NCBI GenBank assembly: GCA_965217935.1
Contig: OZ244581.1
Location: 620,001 to 684,000 of the forward strand
From: JBBROS01 sp965217935
GTDB lineage: Bacteria > Pseudomonadota > Alphaproteobacteria > Acetobacterales > Acetobacteraceae
Length of the DNA stretch: 64,000 bases
Direction of reading: 5' to 3'
Below, piece after piece: positions 46,484 to 55,388 of this stretch. The notes beneath the pieces were generated by a model. The model did no database searches and was not told the DNA's origin. It saw only the letters and a list, made by a program, of their open reading frames with translations. The translations under genes and the position numbers were made by a program. Numbering within the stretch: position 1 is the first letter of the stretch; each line of letters begins with the position of its first letter.

Positions 46484-46845
46484 CCGGTCAAAACTGAGGC
46501 GTTGCAGGGGGCCCTGGCACGGTTTGGCCATCCGGAAATTTTCAACTCCGACCAAGGCGGCCAATCCATCTCGTCAACGTCCACCGGCGCGCTACAGCAG
46601 GCGGGCATGCGTATTTCCATGATCGGTCGGGGGTGCAGAATATACGCGTGTTTGTTGAGCGGCTCTGGCGTAGCCCAAAACATGAGCTGATCGACCTGCA
46701 CGCGTTCGATGCAGGCTCCAGGTTGCGCCCCGGGCTTTCGCGGCGGATCGGCTATTGCATTGCCCGGCGGCTTCACACTGCCTTGGCTGGACTCATGCCC
46801 CGCAAGGCCTATGAGGCAGAACGGACGGAGAGATTGGCGGCCTGA
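46484..46845 (+). pseudogene. IS3-family transposase remnant
   Basis: Degenerate rve integrase core: EALQGALARFGHPEIFNSDQ (second catalytic Asp), ISMIGRG in one frame, then a frame change into VFVERLWRSPKHELIDLHAF and RPGLSRRIGYCIARRLHTAL. The W-D-N that should follow MxGRG is lost at the frame break. Only the C-terminal part of OrfB remains and no terminal inverted repeats are visible. Abuts the hydantoinase-like gene. Confidence 0.85.
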
Positions 46846-46927
46846 CGAGAACCAGAGCCAAGCTTGACGCGGCCACCAAACTGCTCAACAGGACGGGGCC
46901 ACCTCGCTACGAGGCCCTGAAAGCGTC

Positions 46928-47755
46928 ATGACCACGGCCCAGCTCAGCGAAACGGTCGCCTGGATCGACCGACCAGCCTATGTCGACACAATGCTTTATG
47001 GCATTGTCCGGCAATCAGGCGACCTCGACGGTATCGAGCCCTTCGCCGAAATCATGGCAGACTTAGAGACCTTCGAGATCGGCCTGCAAACCGGCGCCCA
47101 CGTCCACCTACCCCATTCATTCCAGGCCCGCGGCTTCGACCTCGCGGGGACCTTTCGCGCCATTGGCATGATGGCCACCGGCGAGGCCTTAATCCAATGC
47201 CTCTGCATGACCGAGGACGGCCTCGTCCGCTTCGCCGGCCGCGGCAAATGCCCGCTTTTCCGCACCGCTGCCGAAGTCGAACGCATGTGCGAGCGTCGTC
47301 CAGGCGGCGAGGTCAGCAGTGCCGGCGCCGACCTTGCCCCCTGGTCCGTTGACCGCAAAAATTCGTCTGGCATGTTCGAGTGCGGCGCCGGGCTCATCGG
47401 GCTGCAAAGCTCCCCGCCGCCGATGCTTGCCTTGCTGGAGAAGCACGGCCTGCCGCCCTGCCTCACGGCCGCCTACTGTGCCGAACGCCCGGCGCAGTCG
47501 CACGGCTCGTTTCCCCGGAAAGGCAGCATTCGCCTCGGCGACGATGCCGACTTGCTGATCCTTGAACGCGGCCAGTGCCGCTTCGGCGAAGCCGACACGC
47601 AAGACCGCCCCGAGATGCGCTGCTCGCCTTGTCATGGCCGGGACATGCGCGCCCGGGTCGCCGGAACCGTTCTGCGCGGCCGCACCATCTGGAATGGCGC
47701 GAGCGTCCCGGCAAAGCCCGGCGCCGGCCAGCATCTTCGCCAAAGCATTGACTGA
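46928..47755 (+). CDS. Degenerate hydantoinase/allantoinase-like amidohydrolase
   Basis: 275 aa, against about 450-480 for D-hydantoinase or allantoinase. The C-terminal part fits the family: DLAPWSVDRKNSSGMFECGA then GLIGLQSS (cf. SSDHAPW...K), GSFPRKGSIRLGDDADLLIL, and AGTVLRGRTIWNGASV with PGAGQHLR. But the DxHxH metal motif and the carboxylated Lys region are absent, and the expected SSDHAPW Asp-His reads SSAGADLAPW. Likely catalytically dead or a decaying gene. It directly precedes two D-carbamoylase genes (TGAATG), matching a hydantoin-degradation operon. Confidence 0.65.
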   Translation: MTTAQLSETVAWIDRPAYVDTMLYGIVRQSGDLDGIEPFAEIMADLETFEIGLQTGAHVHLPHSFQARGFDLAGTFRAIGMMATGEALIQCLCMTEDGLVRFAGRGKCPLFRTAAEVERMCERRPGGEVSSAGADLAPWSVDRKNSSGMFECGAGLIGLQSSPPPMLALLEKHGLPPCLTAAYCAERPAQSHGSFPRKGSIRLGDDADLLILERGQCRFGEADTQDRPEMRCSPCHGRDMRARVAGTVLRGRTIWNGASVPAKPGAGQHLRQSID

Positions 47756-48694
47756 ATGCCCCGCGTCATCCGCGTGGCCGCGGCACAGATGGGCCCCAAT
47801 CAACGCGCCGACACCCGCGACTCCATCCTGCGCCGAATGGTCGCCCTCCTGGAGCACGCCGCGAGCCAACGCGCCAAGCTCGTCGTCTTTCCCGAGCTCG
47901 CCTTCACCACCTTCTTCCCCCGCTGGCTGCTGGACGACGCCGAGCTCGACAGCTATTTCGAACCAACCATGCCCGGCCCGGCCACACAGCTCCTATTCGA
48001 CCGGGCCCGCAGTCTCGGGATCGGCTTGTCGGCCGGTTACGCCGAACGCACCGGCGCCGGGCGACGCTACAACGCCGCCATCCTGGCCGGACCCGACGGC
48101 CAGACGATCGGCCGGTATCGCAAGGTCCACCTCCCGGGCACGGCCGAGCCCCGTCCCGGCGCCCGCTTCCAGCAACTGGAAAAACGTTATTTCGACACCG
48201 GCGACCAGGGCTTTCCGGCCTACCGCGCGCCCGCCTTCGACGGCGCCATCGTGGGCATGCTGATCTGCAACGATCGCCGCTGGCCCGAAGCGTGGCGCGT
48301 GCTCGGCCTGCAAGGCGTCGAGCTGGTCTGCATCGGCTACAACAGCGCCGCCTACGACCCGAACGGCGGCGAAACCGAAACCGCCCAGCTCCGCACCTTT
48401 CACTCGCAACTTGTCGTCCAAGCAAACGCCTACATGAACGCGACCTGGGCCGTCGCCGTCGCCAAGGCCGGGGAGGAGGACGGCTCCGGCCTGATCGGCG
48501 GCTCGTGCATCGTGAGGCCCGACGGCGTCATCGCCGCCCAGGCCAGCACGCTCGCCGACGAACTCATCGTCGCCGATTGCGACCTCGACGCCTGCCGCCA
48601 AGGCAAGGATAAGATGTTCGACTTCGCCGCCCACCGCCGCCCGCAATGGTATCGCCCCATCACTGACCAAGTCGGCGTAGAGGAACCCCGATGA
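47756..48694 (+). CDS. N-carbamoyl-D-amino acid hydrolase (first copy)
   Basis: 312 aa nitrilase-superfamily enzyme that hydrolyses N-carbamoyl-D-amino acids to D-amino acid, CO2 and NH3. Triad: Glu in VVFPELAFTTFFPRW (about residue 46), Lys in GRYRKVHLPG (about 126), Cys in LICNDRRWPEAWR (about 171). The PGARFQQLEKRYFDTGDQGF segment closely follows the Agrobacterium D-carbamoylase. Starts right after the hydantoinase-like stop and overlaps the lipoprotein gene by 4 bases. Confidence 0.93.
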   Translation: MPRVIRVAAAQMGPNQRADTRDSILRRMVALLEHAASQRAKLVVFPELAFTTFFPRWLLDDAELDSYFEPTMPGPATQLLFDRARSLGIGLSAGYAERTGAGRRYNAAILAGPDGQTIGRYRKVHLPGTAEPRPGARFQQLEKRYFDTGDQGFPAYRAPAFDGAIVGMLICNDRRWPEAWRVLGLQGVELVCIGYNSAAYDPNGGETETAQLRTFHSQLVVQANAYMNATWAVAVAKAGEEDGSGLIGGSCIVRPDGVIAAQASTLADELIVADCDLDACRQGKDKMFDFAAHRRPQWYRPITDQVGVEEPR

Positions 48695-49125
48695 AAGCCA
48701 CACTTCCCCTGACCGCGGCCCTGTTGCTCCTCGGCGGCTGTACCGAGCCTGAGCAGCAGCAGCCCTACACGTACGTTCCGGGTCCGGCCGCTCCCTACGG
48801 CGCAATCCCGCTGAACGGCGCCAATTACCCGCCCGTGCAACCCTATTCGGCGCCGGTCGCGCAGCCGGAACCGCCGGCCTTTCTCGCCCCTGGCGAACCG
48901 TCCGCCTCGGCGCCGGAACCGCTGAACCAGAGCGCGGAACCGGCCCCCGAGGCACTCCCGCTGCCTTATGCCGAGCAGCCGGTCACGCCGCCAGCGGGCC
49001 AGCCGGCCATCCAAGCCCCGCCGGCCCTCCCGGCGCCGCAGGCCGACGTGCCATCGAGGCCGCAAGCCGACATTCCCCTGATGGGGTTTCGGCCGTTGCG
49101 CGGAAAATCCTCGGCAAGCCCCTGA
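48691..49125 (+). CDS. Proline-rich lipoprotein
   Basis: 144 aa with a lipoprotein signal (MKATLPLTAALLLLGGC; Cys17 in LLGGC) followed by a Pro/Ala/Gln-rich disordered chain. Sandwiched between the two D-carbamoylase genes with 4-base and 1-base overlaps. An extracytoplasmic binding or spacer role is possible; no domain recognised. Confidence 0.78.
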   Translation: MKATLPLTAALLLLGGCTEPEQQQPYTYVPGPAAPYGAIPLNGANYPPVQPYSAPVAQPEPPAFLAPGEPSASAPEPLNQSAEPAPEALPLPYAEQPVTPPAGQPAIQAPPALPAPQADVPSRPQADIPLMGFRPLRGKSSASP

Positions 49126-50108
49126 TGGCCCGCACCCTGACCGCCGCCGCCGCCCAGCTTGGCCCCATCCAGCGCGCCGAGGGACGCGAGGTCGCCGTCG
49201 CCCGCATGGTCCGCCTGATGGAGCGTGCCCATGCCCGCGGCGCCGAGTTTGTTGTCTTTCCCGAACTGGCCCTCACCACCTTCTTCCCGCGTCATTACCT
49301 CGGCGACCTGTCAGAGGCCGACCAGTGGTTCGAGACCGCCATGCCGTCCAACGCCACGGCCCCGCTGTTCGCCGCGGCGGAGCGCCTGGGCATCGGTTTC
49401 CATTTGGGTTACGCCGGGAATGCCGAAAGCGCCGACGGGACCGGCACGAAGCGGCGCCGGCGCTTCAACACGGCCATTCTCGTTGCGCCAGACGGCGACA
49501 TCCTGCTGAAATACCGCAAGGTCCACCTGCCCGGCCATGCCGCGTTCGACCCGAAGCGGGCCGTTCAACACCTCGAAAAACGCTACTTCGAGGTCGGCGA
49601 CTTAGGTTTCCCCGTTATTTGGGCGCCAATGGGCGGCCTCGAAGGCCTCAACATGGGCTTGATGATCTGCAACGACCGCCGCTGGCCCGAGGCATGGCGC
49701 TTGCTCGGCTTGCAGTCGGTCGAACTCGTGATGCTTGGCTATAACACGCCCAGCCTCAACCAGGACGCTGCCGGGTTCGAGGCGCACCACCTGCGCGTCT
49801 TCCACAGCCATCTGAGCGTTCAGGCCGGGGCCTACCAGAACGCCTGCTTCGCCATCGCCACGGCCAAGGCCGGCGCCGAGGACGGCTGCGAGCTGTTCGG
49901 CCACAGCATCATCGTCAACCCGCAAGGCGAGATCCTCGCCCAAGCCACGACCTGGGACGACGAGTTGATCACCGCCGACCTCAACCTCGATCAATGCGCC
50001 TTGGGCCGCACGACCATCTTCAACTTCGAAGCGCATCGCCGGCCTGAGACATATGGCCCGATCACGACGCAAACCGGCGCAGTGGCTCCGAAACAATACC
50101 GAAAGTAG
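49125..50108 (+). CDS. N-carbamoyl-D-amino acid hydrolase (second copy)
   Basis: 327 aa, closer to characterised D-carbamoylases than the first copy: VVFPELALTTFFPRHYL, KRRRRFNTAILV, LKYRKVHLPGHAAFDPKRA, VQHLEKRYFEVGDLGFPV, MICNDRRWPEAWRLLGL, GYNTPSLN. Glu-Lys-Cys triad complete. Start ATG 49125 overlaps the lipoprotein stop by one base. Two copies with diverged loops suggest different substrate ranges. The 3' end overlaps the convergent DUF4864 gene. Confidence 0.95.
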   Translation: MARTLTAAAAQLGPIQRAEGREVAVARMVRLMERAHARGAEFVVFPELALTTFFPRHYLGDLSEADQWFETAMPSNATAPLFAAAERLGIGFHLGYAGNAESADGTGTKRRRRFNTAILVAPDGDILLKYRKVHLPGHAAFDPKRAVQHLEKRYFEVGDLGFPVIWAPMGGLEGLNMGLMICNDRRWPEAWRLLGLQSVELVMLGYNTPSLNQDAAGFEAHHLRVFHSHLSVQAGAYQNACFAIATAKAGAEDGCELFGHSIIVNPQGEILAQATTWDDELITADLNLDQCALGRTTIFNFEAHRRPETYGPITTQTGAVAPKQYRK

Positions 50109-50544
50109 GCGCCGAGGCTAAAATCCGGGAACTCGCGACAAGCGTGCATCCGGCGATCGACCAGCCGCCTCGTCCATCACGGGTCATGGCGTAAAGCGCC
50201 AACACGGGCGTCCGATCCGGACCGACCAGCTCGACGTGCTGAATGAGCGACCCGCCTTGCATGGAAAGCTCCGTGAACTCGACGGACCGAGGGCGGTAGA
50301 CCGAGGGATAGGCGTGACGGACCATTGCCAGGAACCGTTCGGCCGTCGGGAACGACTGCTTGATGTTCGGTGCGGCATAGCGGTAGGCGCCGGCCGCATC
50401 GTCGTGTTCGAACGCCGCGATCTGCCGGCGGATCACCTGCCTGATCGCGGACGCATCGGCCCCGTTCACTCCCGGCGGCCGCTCCGCTGCCGCCGGGCCT
50501 GCCAGGAGCAGCATGGCCAGCAGCGCTCCCAGCAACCGAGTCAC
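50062..50544 (-). CDS. DUF4864 exported protein
   Basis: 160 aa from GTG 50544, overlapping the mdoH stop (GTGA). Signal peptide VTRLLGALLAMLLLAGPAAA. SNTF2-like core: AIRQVIRRQIAAFEHDDAAG, NIKQSFPTAERFLAMVRHAY, PVLALYAMTRDGRGGWSIAG, matching DUF4864. Cotranscribed with mdoH. Function unknown. Confidence 0.85.
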   Translation of the reverse strand: MTRLLGALLAMLLLAGPAAAERPPGVNGADASAIRQVIRRQIAAFEHDDAAGAYRYAAPNIKQSFPTAERFLAMVRHAYPSVYRPRSVEFTELSMQGGSLIQHVELVGPDRTPVLALYAMTRDGRGGWSIAGCTLVASSRILASAPTFGIVSEPLRRFAS

Positions 50545-52391
50545 TGCGCGTCCCGCGGGGCTGTCACCAAGTTTAACAAGCTGACGCCGAGAGCAGGGCG
50601 GGGAGCCGGCATAGAACCCGGCAGGGATCTCTGAAAACTGCGGACAACCGGCGACGGCGAAACCTCTTCCGGCGTCAGCAGCAGCCCGAACCGGCGCGCT
50701 TTGGCGCCCAGCCCGGCACGGCTCGAGAACACCGTCATCGGCCAAGCCGCCAGCAAGCCCAGCAGCAGCGGCAGGGTCCAGGCCCAAAGCCCATCCGGCA
50801 TCATCGGCAGCATCGCCAGCCAGCCCGCCCCAAGCAGGACCGGAAGCCGCATCCGCGACCAGGCCTCGCCCCAGCTCACGCCGCGGTCATCCCGCGACTG
50901 CGCCTCCCAGCGCACCGTCTTTCCAAGCAGCAGCTCGGCGGCATAGCGGCTATAGGACACGATCAGCAGCGCGGAGATCACGCAGGAGGCGAGCTGCTCC
51001 ACGATGGCGCTGGCCAGCAGCGCGGCGCGGCCGCCGAAGCGGTCCGCCTCATGCCGGTCGGCCAAGGCGGCGGCAAGCGTCAGCGCCTTGCCGCCGTAAA
51101 GCAGCGCCGCGCCGAGCGCCACCAGCCACCCCCCTGCCCGCCCGCTCAGCAGCGCGTCGCCGAACCCGCCGCCAAGCACGGCATCAAGCGAGGTCAGCGC
51201 CAGGAACAGCAGCGCCGCCGGGCCGGCGACGTAGTGGGCGATCCCGTAGGCGAGGTGGAACCGTCCGACCGGCCTGAAGCCCGGCCGGCGCAGCAAACCT
51301 TTGTGCTGCAGGTTGCCCTGGCACCAGCGCCGCTCCCGCGCCGCGAAATCGACCATGTTCGCCGGCACCGCCTCGAAGCTCTGCATCACCTGCGGCAGCA
51401 CCCAGACATCCCATCCGGCGCCGCGCATCATTCCGGCTTCCACCACGTCGTGGCAAAGGATCTCCCCGCCCCAAGGCTCGCGGCCGGGCAGCACCGGCAG
51501 GTTGCAGTGCGCGCGGAACGGCGCGATGCGGACAATGGCGTTGTGGCCCCAGTAGTTGCCGTCTCCCTGCTGCCAGAACGTCAGCCCCTCGACCAGCAGC
51601 GGCGTGTAGAGCCGGGCCGAGAACTGCTGCAGCCGGGCAAACAACGTCTCGCGCCCGACCGGGTATGGCACGCTCTGGATGATGCCGGCGTTCGGGTGCG
51701 CGTCCATCAGGCCGATCAGTGCCCCGATCGCGGACGCGCCCATCAGGCTGTCGGCGTCCAGCACCAGCATGTAATCATATTCGTCGCCCCAGCGGTCGCA
51801 GAACTCCGCCAAGTTGCCCACCTTGCGCCCGGCGTTATTGGTGCGCCGGCGATAAGCGAGCGCCGGGCTGGCGGGGGTGCGGGCGCGCAGGTCATCGAAC
51901 GCGGCTTGCTCCGCGGCGGCGCATTCGGGGTCCTGGGTGTCGGAGAGCACGAAGATGTCCACGTTGTCCAGCCCGGCATCGCCGATCGCCCGCGCCATCA
52001 CCTCGATGGCGGTGAACACGGCGCGAGGGTCCTCCTTGTGGATCGGCATTAGCACGGCCGTCCGGGACAGGCCCGACGGCTGCGCCGCGACCGGCGGCAT
52101 CTTACGCCGGACCAGATGCTGCGCGAACCCGATCAGCGCCGGCGTTCCTGTCAGCGCCATGTAGAGCAGGTTGACGGCCAGCAACCCGATCAGCGGCCAG
52201 CGCAGGATGCTATCGGCGCCGTCCGTGGCGACAGTTCCGAGGATGGCGCCGATTCCCGTCGACAAGACGACCGGCGCCCAGAATGCCAACCGCCGAAGCG
52301 CGGTCGGACGGTCTGGCCGGAGCGGGGGCGCGGCAGGCTCCAGAACAGCTTGATCAAGCCGGGCAGCGTTGCGGGCAGTCTCAATTTTCAT
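50541..52391 (-). CDS. mdoH: Glucan biosynthesis glucosyltransferase MdoH/OpgH
   Basis: 616-aa inner-membrane GT2 enzyme that polymerises the beta-1,2-glucan backbone of osmoregulated periplasmic glucans. Two N-terminal helices, then the catalytic domain: TAVLMPIHKEDPRAVF, IFVLSDTQDPECAAAEQAAF, MLVLDADSLMGASA (DxD-type), GGEILCHDVVEAGMM, and QxxRW as RRWCQGNLQHKG. Several C-terminal helices form the channel. No mdoG is seen nearby. Upstream promoter lies in 52392-52492. Confidence 0.95.
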   Translation of the reverse strand: MKIETARNAARLDQAVLEPAAPPLRPDRPTALRRLAFWAPVVLSTGIGAILGTVATDGADSILRWPLIGLLAVNLLYMALTGTPALIGFAQHLVRRKMPPVAAQPSGLSRTAVLMPIHKEDPRAVFTAIEVMARAIGDAGLDNVDIFVLSDTQDPECAAAEQAAFDDLRARTPASPALAYRRRTNNAGRKVGNLAEFCDRWGDEYDYMLVLDADSLMGASAIGALIGLMDAHPNAGIIQSVPYPVGRETLFARLQQFSARLYTPLLVEGLTFWQQGDGNYWGHNAIVRIAPFRAHCNLPVLPGREPWGGEILCHDVVEAGMMRGAGWDVWVLPQVMQSFEAVPANMVDFAARERRWCQGNLQHKGLLRRPGFRPVGRFHLAYGIAHYVAGPAALLFLALTSLDAVLGGGFGDALLSGRAGGWLVALGAALLYGGKALTLAAALADRHEADRFGGRAALLASAIVEQLASCVISALLIVSYSRYAAELLLGKTVRWEAQSRDDRGVSWGEAWSRMRLPVLLGAGWLAMLPMMPDGLWAWTLPLLLGLLAAWPMTVFSSRAGLGAKARRFGLLLTPEEVSPSPVVRSFQRSLPGSMPAPRPALGVSLLNLVTAPRDAQ

Positions 52392-52492
52392 TGCCGGACG
52401 TTCGCTTCCAAAGGGCGTTACAGGCCAAGGTATATACCCTCAATTATGGCTGGCCTATGGCTGGCGCCTGACTTCGGAATGGCAACGTTCAT

Positions 52493-53233
52493 TTACGCAG
52501 GAATAATGCCCAAAAAACACTCGGACGCCACGCCCGCCCCCTCCCGCTCGGCAAAACTCCGCAAAGCAGCGGCGGCCGGCTCCGGGCCGCCGAACTGATA
52601 GCCGATCTGGCTGCCATAGGCGCAGGCCGCCTCGACCTTGCGCGCGAGGCCCGAGGCAATTGTCACGACGTGCGGCGGCAAGGCCGGCAGCGTCTCGGGC
52701 GGCAGCGCGCCAGGGTTCTTCATCGCGTAGGGCGTGTCACGGTAGAAAGCGGCCGCGGTGTCGCCTACCTCCTGAAGCAGCGCACGGACCATCTGCCTGT
52801 GGTCGACGTGGTTTCCCAACCCCTGCGGCGCCAGCACCAGGTCCGGCTGCAACTCCTCCAGCAACCCGGCGATCAATGCCGAGAGCGGCCGCCAAATCCG
52901 GTCGCTCTCCAGCATGGCCCCGAACAGCGCCGGAGCCGAACCATAGCCCCGGTGCGGCGCTTCCGGCAGGTCGAGCCAGCGGACGTCATGCAAGCCGAGG
53001 ATCGACCCTGCGGCACGGTCCTCATCGCGGCGCAACGCCATGTAGTCCACCTCAGGCGACAGGTGCTTGTCGAGTTGGCAGGCAAGCGCGAACCCACGGG
53101 CGGGATGGACGCTGCGGGTAAAGGCCGTCGCCATGCAGACGCGCCAGCCGCTGTCGGCAAGCTGCGCCATCGTGCCGCCGCAGGAGAACACGGCGTCGTC
53201 GAGATGGGGCGACAGGACGAGGGCTGTCGGCAT
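52493..53233 (-). CDS. PIG-L (LmbE/MshB-like) deacetylase
   Basis: 246 aa from ATG 53233, overlapping the GT4 stop (ATGA), so the pair is coupled. Zinc motif LSPHLDDAVFSCGG (H-x-D-D, about residues 8-21) and a second ligand region GNHVDHRQMV. Family members remove the N-acetyl group from GlcNAc conjugates such as GlcNAc-inositol (MshB) or GlcNAc-malate (BshB). With a GT4 immediately upstream and inositol-phosphate synthase in the same run, deacetylation of a GlcNAc-cyclitol is plausible but inferred. Confidence 0.9.
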   Translation of the reverse strand: MPTALVLSPHLDDAVFSCGGTMAQLADSGWRVCMATAFTRSVHPARGFALACQLDKHLSPEVDYMALRRDEDRAAGSILGLHDVRWLDLPEAPHRGYGSAPALFGAMLESDRIWRPLSALIAGLLEELQPDLVLAPQGLGNHVDHRQMVRALLQEVGDTAAAFYRDTPYAMKNPGALPPETLPALPPHVVTIASGLARKVEAACAYGSQIGYQFGGPEPAAAALRSFAEREGAGVASECFLGIIPA

Positions 53234-54453
53234 TACAGCAAATGCGGCTCGGCGCGGAAGCGGCACGGGGTGACCGGCAGCACCGGGTCATACGACCACG
53301 ACGGGGCTTGCCCGGCAACGCGGGCGTAAACCGCCATGATCTGCCGCCCCACCTCGCTCCAGGAGTACTCCGCCCGGCACTCCGCCAGCGCCGCGTCGGC
53401 CAGCCGCCGGCGCAAGCCCGCGTCGCGCAGCACCCGCCGGAGCGCCTCCGCCAGCCCCGAACGGTCGCCAGGTTCAGTCAGCAGCCCGTTCTCGCCATCG
53501 CGGATGCAGTCCACCACCCCGACGGACCGGCAGGAGACCACGGCCATCCGGCTGGCCATCGCCTCCAGAATCGTGTTGCTGAAGCCCTCGGCATAGGTCG
53601 GCGAAACGAAGATGCTGGCCCGGCGATAGATTTCGGGCACATGGTCGTAATCGATGTAGCCGGTCATCTCGGCGCATTCTTGCAAGCCGAGCGCCGGGAT
53701 CGCGGCCGCCGTCTCGTCATAGGTCGGCCCGATGCCGGAGATCAGCAGGCGGAACCGCTCGCCGCTGTCGCGCAGCCGGGTCGCCGCGTCGAGCAGGTCA
53801 AGCACCCCTTTCCGCGCATCGACGCGGCCATGATACAGCATCACCGGCGGCTCATCGGCACGCGGCTGCCCGGGCGGCGTGAACCGCTCGGTATCCACCG
53901 CGCCGGGCACGATGGTGAACCGCGAGGCCGCGACGCCGAGGCGCTCCACCACCTCGTCACGGAAGCTGCCGCAGCCGATCAGCGCCGCGTTCGCGTGGTC
54001 CAGCACCCGGACCATCGCCAAGCGGTGCGTCTCGCAGCAGCTCCCGACCCAATGGCCGTCGCCGCCCTGGATCGAGACGACGTTCGGCACGCCGAGCCGG
54101 CGGGACGCCTCAAGCACGGCCCAGCCGCACGGATAGCCATACTGCGCGTGCAGCACGTCGAAGGGGCGGCGCCGGTGCTCGGCGGCGATGGCGGCGACCA
54201 TCACCTCGATGTCGCGCTCGAAATCGCCCGTGCTCTGCTCCCCGATCTGCTCCAGGCCGATGACGCGAACCCCGGGCACATCCGGCGGAGGCCCGCCGCC
54301 GTAAACCCGCTTGCCGAACTCGTCCCCGCGGTATTGGCTGATCATCGTCACGTCGTGCCCGGCCGAGACAAGCTCGCGCAGCAAGTTCAGCGCATACACG
54401 CTCATGCCCGAGATGGCCGGAAAGAAGCGGCGGCTGAGGAAGCAGACCCGCAT
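53233..54453 (-). CDS. GT4 glycosyltransferase (MshA-like architecture)
   Basis: 406 aa GT-B fold. N-terminal FFPAISGMSVYALNLLRELV, HAQYGYPCGWAVLEASRRLG, VSIQGGDGHWVGSCCETHRL; C-terminal MLYHGRVDARKGVLDLLDAA and the E-x7-E donor motif in SPTYAEGFSNTILEAMASRM. Length and the paired deacetylase recall MshA/BshA systems, but the acceptor cannot be read from sequence. Two hairpins (54471-54564) separate it from the genes upstream in the run. Confidence 0.9.
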   Translation of the reverse strand: MRVCFLSRRFFPAISGMSVYALNLLRELVSAGHDVTMISQYRGDEFGKRVYGGGPPPDVPGVRVIGLEQIGEQSTGDFERDIEVMVAAIAAEHRRRPFDVLHAQYGYPCGWAVLEASRRLGVPNVVSIQGGDGHWVGSCCETHRLAMVRVLDHANAALIGCGSFRDEVVERLGVAASRFTIVPGAVDTERFTPPGQPRADEPPVMLYHGRVDARKGVLDLLDAATRLRDSGERFRLLISGIGPTYDETAAAIPALGLQECAEMTGYIDYDHVPEIYRRASIFVSPTYAEGFSNTILEAMASRMAVVSCRSVGVVDCIRDGENGLLTEPGDRSGLAEALRRVLRDAGLRRRLADAALAECRAEYSWSEVGRQIMAVYARVAGQAPSWSYDPVLPVTPCRFRAEPHLL

Positions 54454-54470
54454 CGCTAGTGGTCCGATAA

Positions 54471-54492
54471 TGACGGACGCTTCAGTCCGTCA
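54471..54492. promoter_or_regulatory. Perfect hairpin ahead of the GT4 gene
   Basis: TGACGGAC (54471-54478), loop GCTTCA, GTCCGTCA (54485-54492), flanked by a longer imperfect outer pairing (GGTCCGAT with ATCGGCCC). It lies 18 bases upstream of the GT4 ATG, so it may be a leader or operator structure rather than a terminator. Confidence 0.55.
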
Positions 54493-54516
54493 TCTGAATC
54501 GGCCCACGAAACCAAG

Positions 54517-54564
54517 CTAGCGCTCTGATTCATGCTGCATCTTCCGAATGTGTCAGAGCGCTAG
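54517..54564 (-). terminator. Long inverted repeat at the isomerase stop codon
   Basis: CTAGCGCTCTGA (54517-54528) and TCAGAGCGCTAG (54553-54564), 12 of 12 paired, loop of 24 bases. It includes the stop codon of the isomerase gene. It could terminate or attenuate reading into the GT4-deacetylase pair. Confidence 0.55.
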
Positions 54565-55388
54565 GCCGGCTCGCGCGCGCGAAGGTAATTGATCGCGGCG
54601 GGAATCATGGCGTCGGCCCGATGGCTGTCGCGGCTCAGTTCGACGCAGACGAGCCGGTCGAACTGCGCCTCCCGCAAGGCCCGCAGGATCGCGGGAATAT
54701 CCATGTCGCCCTCCCCGAACGGCAGGTGGACGTGGGCGCCGCGCTTCATGTCCTCGATCGACACGGTGCCGAGCCGTGCCGCGTAGTGCCGGACCGCCTC
54801 CGCCGGGTCGATGTCGTTGGTCACGAGGCAATGTCCGGTATCGAGCGCCAGGCGGAGGCCGGGGATCTCCATCTCCGCCCACTCCGCGGGCGTCTCGATC
54901 AACATGCCGGGCTCGGGTTCGAGCGCCGCGATGGTCCCAAGCTGCTCGGCCCGGCGCGCGACCTTCTCCGCCCCGCTATGCAGCCAGTCGCGCGCTTCGG
55001 CCGCCCCGACGCCGCGCTTCGGCACGCCCGCCCAGAACGACATGGCATCGGCGCCGGTATCGGCTGCCACCTCCAGCGCCCGGAACAGGAACTCAAGCCG
55101 GCGCGCCCGCCCATCGGCGCTGGCCGTCACCAGCGTCGGCTCATGCTTGGCGCGAGGGTCAAGCAGGAACCTGGCCCCCGTCTCCACGACGCAGCCAAGT
55201 TTCAACTCCCGCAAGCGGCTGGCCGCCTTGCGCCTTTGCGCCGCGAAATCGTCGCTGAACGGATCGAGGTGATGGATGTCGAGCGTGAGCGCGACGCCGT
55301 CGTAACCGGAGTCGGCGATCAGCAAGAGGGCGTCATCGAGCCGGTGGTTCGCCGCGCCGTTCGTGTTGTAGGCGAAACGCAGGCTCAC
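54561..55388 (-). CDS. TIM-barrel sugar isomerase/epimerase (xylose isomerase-like / IolE-like)
   Basis: 275 aa from GTG 55388, overlapping the YcaO stop (GTGA). AP-endonuclease-2/xylose isomerase-like barrel: FAYNTNGAANHRLDDALLLI, GYDGVALTLDIHHLDPFSDD, CVVETGARFLLDP, ALEPEPGMLIETPAEW (Glu ligand), LALDTGHCLVTND, SIEDMKRGAHVHLPFGEGDM and CVELSRDSH. Metal-binding Glu/Asp/His positions are kept. Related enzymes epimerise keto-sugars or dehydrate 2-keto-inositol; either fits beside inositol-phosphate synthase. Confidence 0.85.
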   Translation of the reverse strand: MSLRFAYNTNGAANHRLDDALLLIADSGYDGVALTLDIHHLDPFSDDFAAQRRKAASRLRELKLGCVVETGARFLLDPRAKHEPTLVTASADGRARRLEFLFRALEVAADTGADAMSFWAGVPKRGVGAAEARDWLHSGAEKVARRAEQLGTIAALEPEPGMLIETPAEWAEMEIPGLRLALDTGHCLVTNDIDPAEAVRHYAARLGTVSIEDMKRGAHVHLPFGEGDMDIPAILRALREAQFDRLVCVELSRDSHRADAMIPAAINYLRAREPA

